In this document: positions 40,005 through 42,904 of the stretch, in pieces
How the letters are laid out: the number at the start of each line of letters is the position of its first letter
Position numbering within the stretch: position 1 is the stretch's first letter
Source: Thermoflexales bacterium
GTDB taxonomy: Bacteria > Chloroflexota > Anaerolineae > J036 > Brachytrichaceae
Length of the DNA stretch: 42,904 bases
Assembly: GCA_019694215.1 (NCBI GenBank)
Contig: JAIBCK010000021.1
Coordinates: 1 to 42,904, forward strand
Direction of reading: 5' to 3'
The notes under the pieces: model-generated
Databases searched by the model: none
Seen by the model: the letters and a program-made list of their open reading frames with translations, nothing else
Told to the model about the DNA's origin: nothing
Translations under genes and position numbers: made by a program

Positions 40005-41536
40005 TCCGTGGCAAGGTGCGCGCGCTCCAGGATTGGCGTCAGGCGCGCAGCGGCCTTGCGCAGGTCGCGCGGCGTGTAGGCGGCGTATCCGAGCGCCAGC
40101 CCGTCGCGGGAGAGTGGCCGCGAGGCAAAGGCCGAGAGTGGGATCACGGTCACGCCCTGCGCGGCAGCCTGCCGCGCGATGTGTTGCGCGTCGCAGCCCG
40201 GCTCGAGACGCCCGACGACATGCAGGCCGGCGTGCCCCGGCTGCATCTCGATCAACCCCGCCCAAAGGTGCTGCGCGATATCCAGCAGCGCTTCCTGACG
40301 CTCGAGATACAGTGTCCGCATGCGGCGCAGGTGCTGGTCGAAATGTCCTTCCTGGATGAAGTCCGCCAGCGCGGCCTGTTCGAGCGTGTTCACGTGGCGG
40401 TCCGAAACCGCGCGGGCGCTGCGGAAGGCATCCACCAGGTCGGGTGGGGCGACGACGAAGCCCAGGCGCAGGGCGGGTAGCAGCGACTTGCTGAACGTTC
40501 CGACGTAGATCACGCGGCGGTCCTCGTCGAGGCTTTGCAGCGAGGCCAGCGGTCGGCCGGAGTAGCGAAACTCGCAGTCGTAGTCGTCCTCGATCACCCA
40601 CACCCCCGTGCGGCGCGCCCAGTCGAGCAGGGCAAGGCGGCGGGCCAGGCTCATCGTCACGCCGGTGGGGTACTGATACGACGGCGCTACGAAGACGAGA
40701 CGAGGGAGTGTGTCGAGCACGCGCGCATCGGCAACCCGCAGGCCCTCACTGTCGATGGGGATCGGTGCGAGGCGCGCGCCGGCCTTGGTCAGGCCGGCCG
40801 ATGCGCCGAGATACACGGGATCCTCGATGCAGACGGTGTCGCCGGGGTTGATCAGCGTGTGCGCGATGACGTCGATGGCCTGTTGGGTGCCGCCGACGAC
40901 GATGACCTGCTCCGGATCGCAGCGCACTGCGCGGGCCTCGCGCAGCCGCTCGGCAATCGCCTTGCGCAACGGCCAGAAGCCAGCCGGATCGCCATACGAG
41001 AGGTCGTGGGCGGTCAGTTTGTGCCAGGCCTTCCCGGCCACCCGCGTCCAGGTCTCCATCGGGAAGGCATCCACCGCAGGCACGCCCGTGACGAAGGGTC
41101 GGATGCCATGTGACAGATCGTAGGGCGAATACACGCGCAGCTCGCTCGTCTCGCGCCCGCGCTGCGACAGGGCACGTGATGGGGTCGCCGGGGCAGAAGG
41201 AAGGATGGCGGGTTCGTTCGTTGGACCGGCATGCGTGGCCGGTTCAGCGTGCAGCAGCTCGTCGGGCAGGGCGCGCGATACATAGGTGCCGCTGCCGATG
41301 CGCCCTTCGAGGTACCCCTCGGCGAATAGCTGATCGAAGGCCAGGGCGACGGTGTTGCGCGAGAGTGAGAGCTCGTCGGCCAGCGCACGGGTCGAGGGCA
41401 GGCGCGCGCCCGGCGCAAAGCGGCCGATGAGGATGGCTTTTCGGATGGCGTCATACAGCTGGCGATACAGCGGGGTTGACGCGTCCGGGTCGAGCGGTGC
41501 CGCCAGGAGCGCGAGGTCCGGGGCGTGTTTGGCCAT
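40001..41536 (-). CDS. MocR/PdxR-family transcription factor (GntR HTH fused to aminotransferase domain)
   Basis: The 511-residue product has an N-terminal GntR winged helix (TPLYRQLYDAIRKAILIG, LPSTRALADELSLSRNTVALAFDQL, GYLEGRIGSGTYVS, about 20-88). A long fold-type I aminotransferase-like domain follows (GTQQAIDVIAHTLINPGDTV; PSYQYPTGVTMS; PLP lysine in YVGTFSKSLLPALRLGF at about residue 325). MocR proteins sense pyridoxal phosphate or amino acids and regulate PLP, GABA, taurine or amino-acid genes. The neighbouring exporter azlCD is convergent rather than divergent, so it is not the obvious target. ATG 41536 is set by minus-strand TAGAAT 6 bases upstream; a GTG just before is an alternative. 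Confidence 0.93.
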   Translation of the reverse strand: MAKHAPDLALLAAPLDPDASTPLYRQLYDAIRKAILIGRFAPGARLPSTRALADELSLSRNTVALAFDQLFAEGYLEGRIGSGTYVSRALPDELLHAEPATHAGPTNEPAILPSAPATPSRALSQRGRETSELRVYSPYDLSHGIRPFVTGVPAVDAFPMETWTRVAGKAWHKLTAHDLSYGDPAGFWPLRKAIAERLREARAVRCDPEQVIVVGGTQQAIDVIAHTLINPGDTVCIEDPVYLGASAGLTKAGARLAPIPIDSEGLRVADARVLDTLPRLVFVAPSYQYPTGVTMSLARRLALLDWARRTGVWVIEDDYDCEFRYSGRPLASLQSLDEDRRVIYVGTFSKSLLPALRLGFVVAPPDLVDAFRSARAVSDRHVNTLEQAALADFIQEGHFDQHLRRMRTLYLERQEALLDIAQHLWAGLIEMQPGHAGLHVVGRLEPGCDAQHIARQAAAQGVTVIPLSAFASRPLSRDGLALGYAAYTPRDLRKAAARLTPILERAHLATD

Positions 41537-41542
41537 CACCGC

Positions 41543-41548
41543 ATTCTA
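41543..41548 (-). promoter_or_regulatory. Putative -10 element of the mocR-type gene (leaderless)
   Basis: Minus-strand TAGAAT ends 6 bases before ATG 41536. Confidence 0.55.
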
Positions 41549-41584
41549 GCAGAGTGGCACCATTGTTATGGGCGGAAATGGCTC

Positions 41585-41613
41585 TTGTGGGGGTGCCAGT
41601 TTCTTGCTAGGAT
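41585..41613 (+). promoter_or_regulatory. Putative promoter of the 55-residue membrane protein gene
   Basis: TTGTGG (41585-41590) and TAGGAT (41608-41613) are separated by 17 bases, an ideal -35/-10 spacing. Transcription near 41620 would give an approximately 70-base leader. Confidence 0.5.
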
Positions 41614-41680
41614 ATGTGTGTTGCCAGACGGAATGCGGGGAGAGGAAATCCGGAACGGGTCGAACGCGCCGAACTTGGCC

Positions 41681-41685
41681 AGGAG
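41681..41685 (+). promoter_or_regulatory. Shine-Dalgarno site of the 55-residue membrane protein gene
   Basis: AGGAG lies 7 bases before ATG 41693. It is followed by AAATGAA, whose ATG is out of frame, and then the chosen ATG. Confidence 0.75.
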
Positions 41686-41692
41686 AAATGAA

Positions 41693-41860
41693 ATGACAAC
41701 CAAGACAAATGAAATGATGATTGGCAAGTACCCGGTGGTTGGTTCGCGCGATCCGATCAGCATCGAGACCACCAGCTTCCGCTTCGGCAACCCGATCGTC
41801 GTGGCCGGCCTTGCGCTGGCGGCGATCTTCGCTGTGGCCATTTTGGCGATTCTCCTCTAG
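41693..41860 (+). CDS. Small single-pass membrane protein, 55 residues, unknown
   Basis: The product starts MTTKTNEMMIGKYPVVGS, has a polar first half with SRDPISIETTSFRF, and ends in a continuous hydrophobic helix of 24 residues (residues 32-55, finishing in ILAILL) at the very C-terminus, which suggests a tail-anchored protein. A -35/-10 promoter, AGGAG seven bases upstream and a perfect 13-bp terminator 40 bases after the stop define it as a stand-alone gene. No known family is recognised; a small regulator, stabilising subunit or toxin-like peptide are all possible. The extended frame back to 41525 overlaps the divergent mocR start and lacks a ribosome site. Confidence 0.75.
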   Translation: MTTKTNEMMIGKYPVVGSRDPISIETTSFRFGNPIVVAGLALAAIFAVAILAILL

Positions 41861-41899
41861 AACGACGGGAACACGCTCTGAGCGAGAGTGCTTGCACGG

Positions 41900-41936
41900 G
41901 ATCAGGCGCACCGGTGGGTGCGCCTGATCTTTTTTT
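41900..41936 (+). terminator. Strong intrinsic terminator after the small membrane protein gene
   Basis: GATCAGGCGCACC (41900-41912) pairs perfectly with GGTGCGCCTGATC (41917-41929) around GGTG, followed by seven T residues. It cleanly isolates the 55-residue gene from the repeat region. Confidence 0.95.
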
Positions 41937-42135
41937 CGGGCCTGCATGGCCGAAGTCTGCGGTCTGCGGGCGCCTTCACAGAAGAACGAAGGGACGAAGG
42001 CGAACGAAGGGGGCCGGGGGGTGGGTTGGTCCCGACCACAGCCATGCAGACCACACCCACGCATGACGCGTCGCGAACCGTTGTCCAACGTTCGTACATT
42101 TTCGTCCAAGGCAAACGCGTACCCGGGCGCGGGGC

Positions 42136-42194
42136 GGGCGAAGCGATCGCCGCTTCGCGTCCCCTGCCTCGATCCCGTGGCGATCGCTTCGCCC
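42136..42194. repeat. Long inverted repeat in module B, first copy
   Basis: GGGCGAAGCGATCGCC (42136-42151) and its exact reverse complement (42179-42194) flank a 27-base loop. The right arm continues into TACGAAATG. Two GCGATCGC octamers lie in the arms. Confidence 0.9.
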
Positions 42195-42533
42195 CTACGA
42201 AATGGACTCCGCACAGCCTTCGGCCCTTCGTTCTTCTGTGAATGCAGCCTCAAGGCCATGCAGACCAGTCCAACGCATGACGGATGACGCATGACGGACC
42301 ATCGAAATGGGCTCCGCACAGCCTTCGGCCCTTCGTTCTTCTGTTCCCAACCCAGGCGTACGGCCGTGCGCGGGGTCGAGGAAAACAGAAGAACGAAGAA
42401 GCGAAGGCGAACGAAGGGGGCCGGGGGGTGGGTTGGTCCCGACCACAGCCATGCAGACCACACCCACGCATGAAGAACCGTCGTCGGCATGGTACTTCTG
42501 CGCGCGAGATGCATATCGGGCCGGGCGCGGGGC

Positions 42534-42592
42534 GGGCGAAGCGATCGCCGCTTCGCGTCCCCTGCCTCGATCCCGTGGCGATCGCTTCGCCC
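42534..42592. repeat. Long inverted repeat in module B, second copy
   Basis: The 16-bp arms at 42534-42549 and 42577-42592 and the 27-base loop are identical to those of the first copy. Confidence 0.9.
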
Positions 42593-42904
42593 CTACGAAA
42601 TGCACTCCGCACAGCCTTCGGTTGCCATCGGCCCTTCGTTCTTCTGTGAATGCAGCCTCAAGGCCATGCAGACCAGACCAACGCATAACGCATGACGGAC
42701 CATCGAAATGGGCTCCGCACAGCCTTCGGTTGCCTTCGGCTCTTCGTTCTTCTGTGGATGCGGCCTCAAGGCCATGCAGACCGGACCAACGCATGACGGA
42801 TGACGCATGACGGATGACGGACCATCGAATTGGGCTCCGCACAGCCTTCGGTTGCCTTCGGCTCTTCGTTCTTCTGTGAATGCGGCCTCAAGGCCATGCA
42901 GACC

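Larger units (their letters stand above)
41978..42904. repeat. Mosaic of three dispersed repeat modules, open at the window end
   Basis: The region from 41940 on holds no credible gene. Module A (89 bp) occurs at 41978-42066 and 42385-42473. Module B (82 bp) lies at 42123-42204 and 42521-42602. Module C (70 bp, or 60 bp when shortened) is at 42207, 42312 (cut short), 42605, 42713 and 42835, the last ending exactly at the window edge. Between C copies are GCATGACG/GATGACG micro-repeats. Open frames here repeat the same peptides and are ignored. Confidence 0.95.

Noticed and set aside
41525-41692. Extended start of the 55-residue gene at GTG 41525
   Set aside because: It overlaps the mocR start; the AGGAG site and promoter support ATG 41693.
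42195-42842. Minus-strand 215-codon frame and other frames in the terminal repeats
   Set aside because: The peptides repeat with the modules; there is no start signal, and both strands are open simply because of base composition.
41978-42904. CRISPR array
   Set aside because: The repeats are 60-89 bp, irregularly spaced, without unique spacers of even length, and no cas gene is present.
1-42904. tRNA or rRNA genes
   Set aside because: Intergenic gaps were read for tRNA-like arms and a CCA end and none was found; most gaps are too short.

Overview
The window is 42.9 kb of dense, GC-rich bacterial chromosome carrying about 40 protein genes, mostly chromosomal metabolism and housekeeping. I see no phage, plasmid or transposase genes, no rRNA or tRNA gene and no CRISPR array. 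Several features together suggest a member of the Chloroflexota (Anaerolineae-like): the GH57/glucodextranase-C lipoprotein, the RecG with a long N-terminal extension, a family II pyrophosphatase with CBS domains, an LCP protein with a LytR_C domain, and the style of the GC-rich interspersed repeats. This placement is inference; no 16S or ribosomal marker is present.

Layout. 1-3.1 kb: end of gcvH, gcvPA with a strong terminator, then an L-2-hydroxyglutarate oxidase. 3.1-8.3 kb: two divergent/convergent pairs (RCK-type channel, phosphodiesterase, LarA-like protein, LCP protein). 8.3-12.7 kb: a seven-gene minus-strand operon (MBL hydrolase, PLP enzyme, unknown protein, phosphoribosyltransferase, MazG-like, histidine phosphatase, PPOX-fold protein) that looks like small-molecule or nucleotide house-cleaning. 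12.8-14.6 kb: a circularly permuted ATP-grasp protein followed by a 65-bp tandem repeat. 14.6-18.4 kb: CBS-containing pyrophosphatase, an ECF sigma factor coupled to a FecR/Ig-like membrane protein, and coaD. 18.5-25.1 kb (minus): recG, degV, a coiled-coil zinc-ribbon protein, an unknown protein, an endonuclease III homologue and an orphan sugar-hydrolase-like domain. 25.1-29.3 kb (plus): psuG, a DinB-fold protein, a tungsten/molybdenum aldehyde oxidoreductase and a nucleoside hydrolase. 29.3-32.7 kb: DAO-family oxidase, ODC-type decarboxylase, hairpin repeats, FmdB-type zinc ribbon. 32.8-41.5 kb: gmk, rhomboid protease, an SDR, a large lipoprotein built on an apparently dead GH57 scaffold, a DUF624-like membrane protein, azlC-azlD and a MocR regulator. 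41.6-42.9 kb: a 55-residue membrane protein with its own promoter and terminator, then a mosaic of repeats running off the end.

Two global properties stand out. First, about 17 genes have a TANNAT-like -10 hexamer ending only 5-11 bases before the start codon and no Shine-Dalgarno sequence, which implies widespread leaderless mRNAs. The few genes with a clear AGGAG-type site have a leader or lie inside an operon. Second, five of the seven convergent gene pairs overlap by exactly four bases, sharing CTAG or CTAA so that each gene's stop codon lies in the other gene. The best candidates for undescribed biology are the pseudo-GH57 lipoprotein with its membrane partner, the palindromic back-to-back promoter between fmdB and gmk, the sigma/FecR-Ig pair, the orphan 55-residue membrane protein, and the related repeat families sharing a CGCCCCTACG core.
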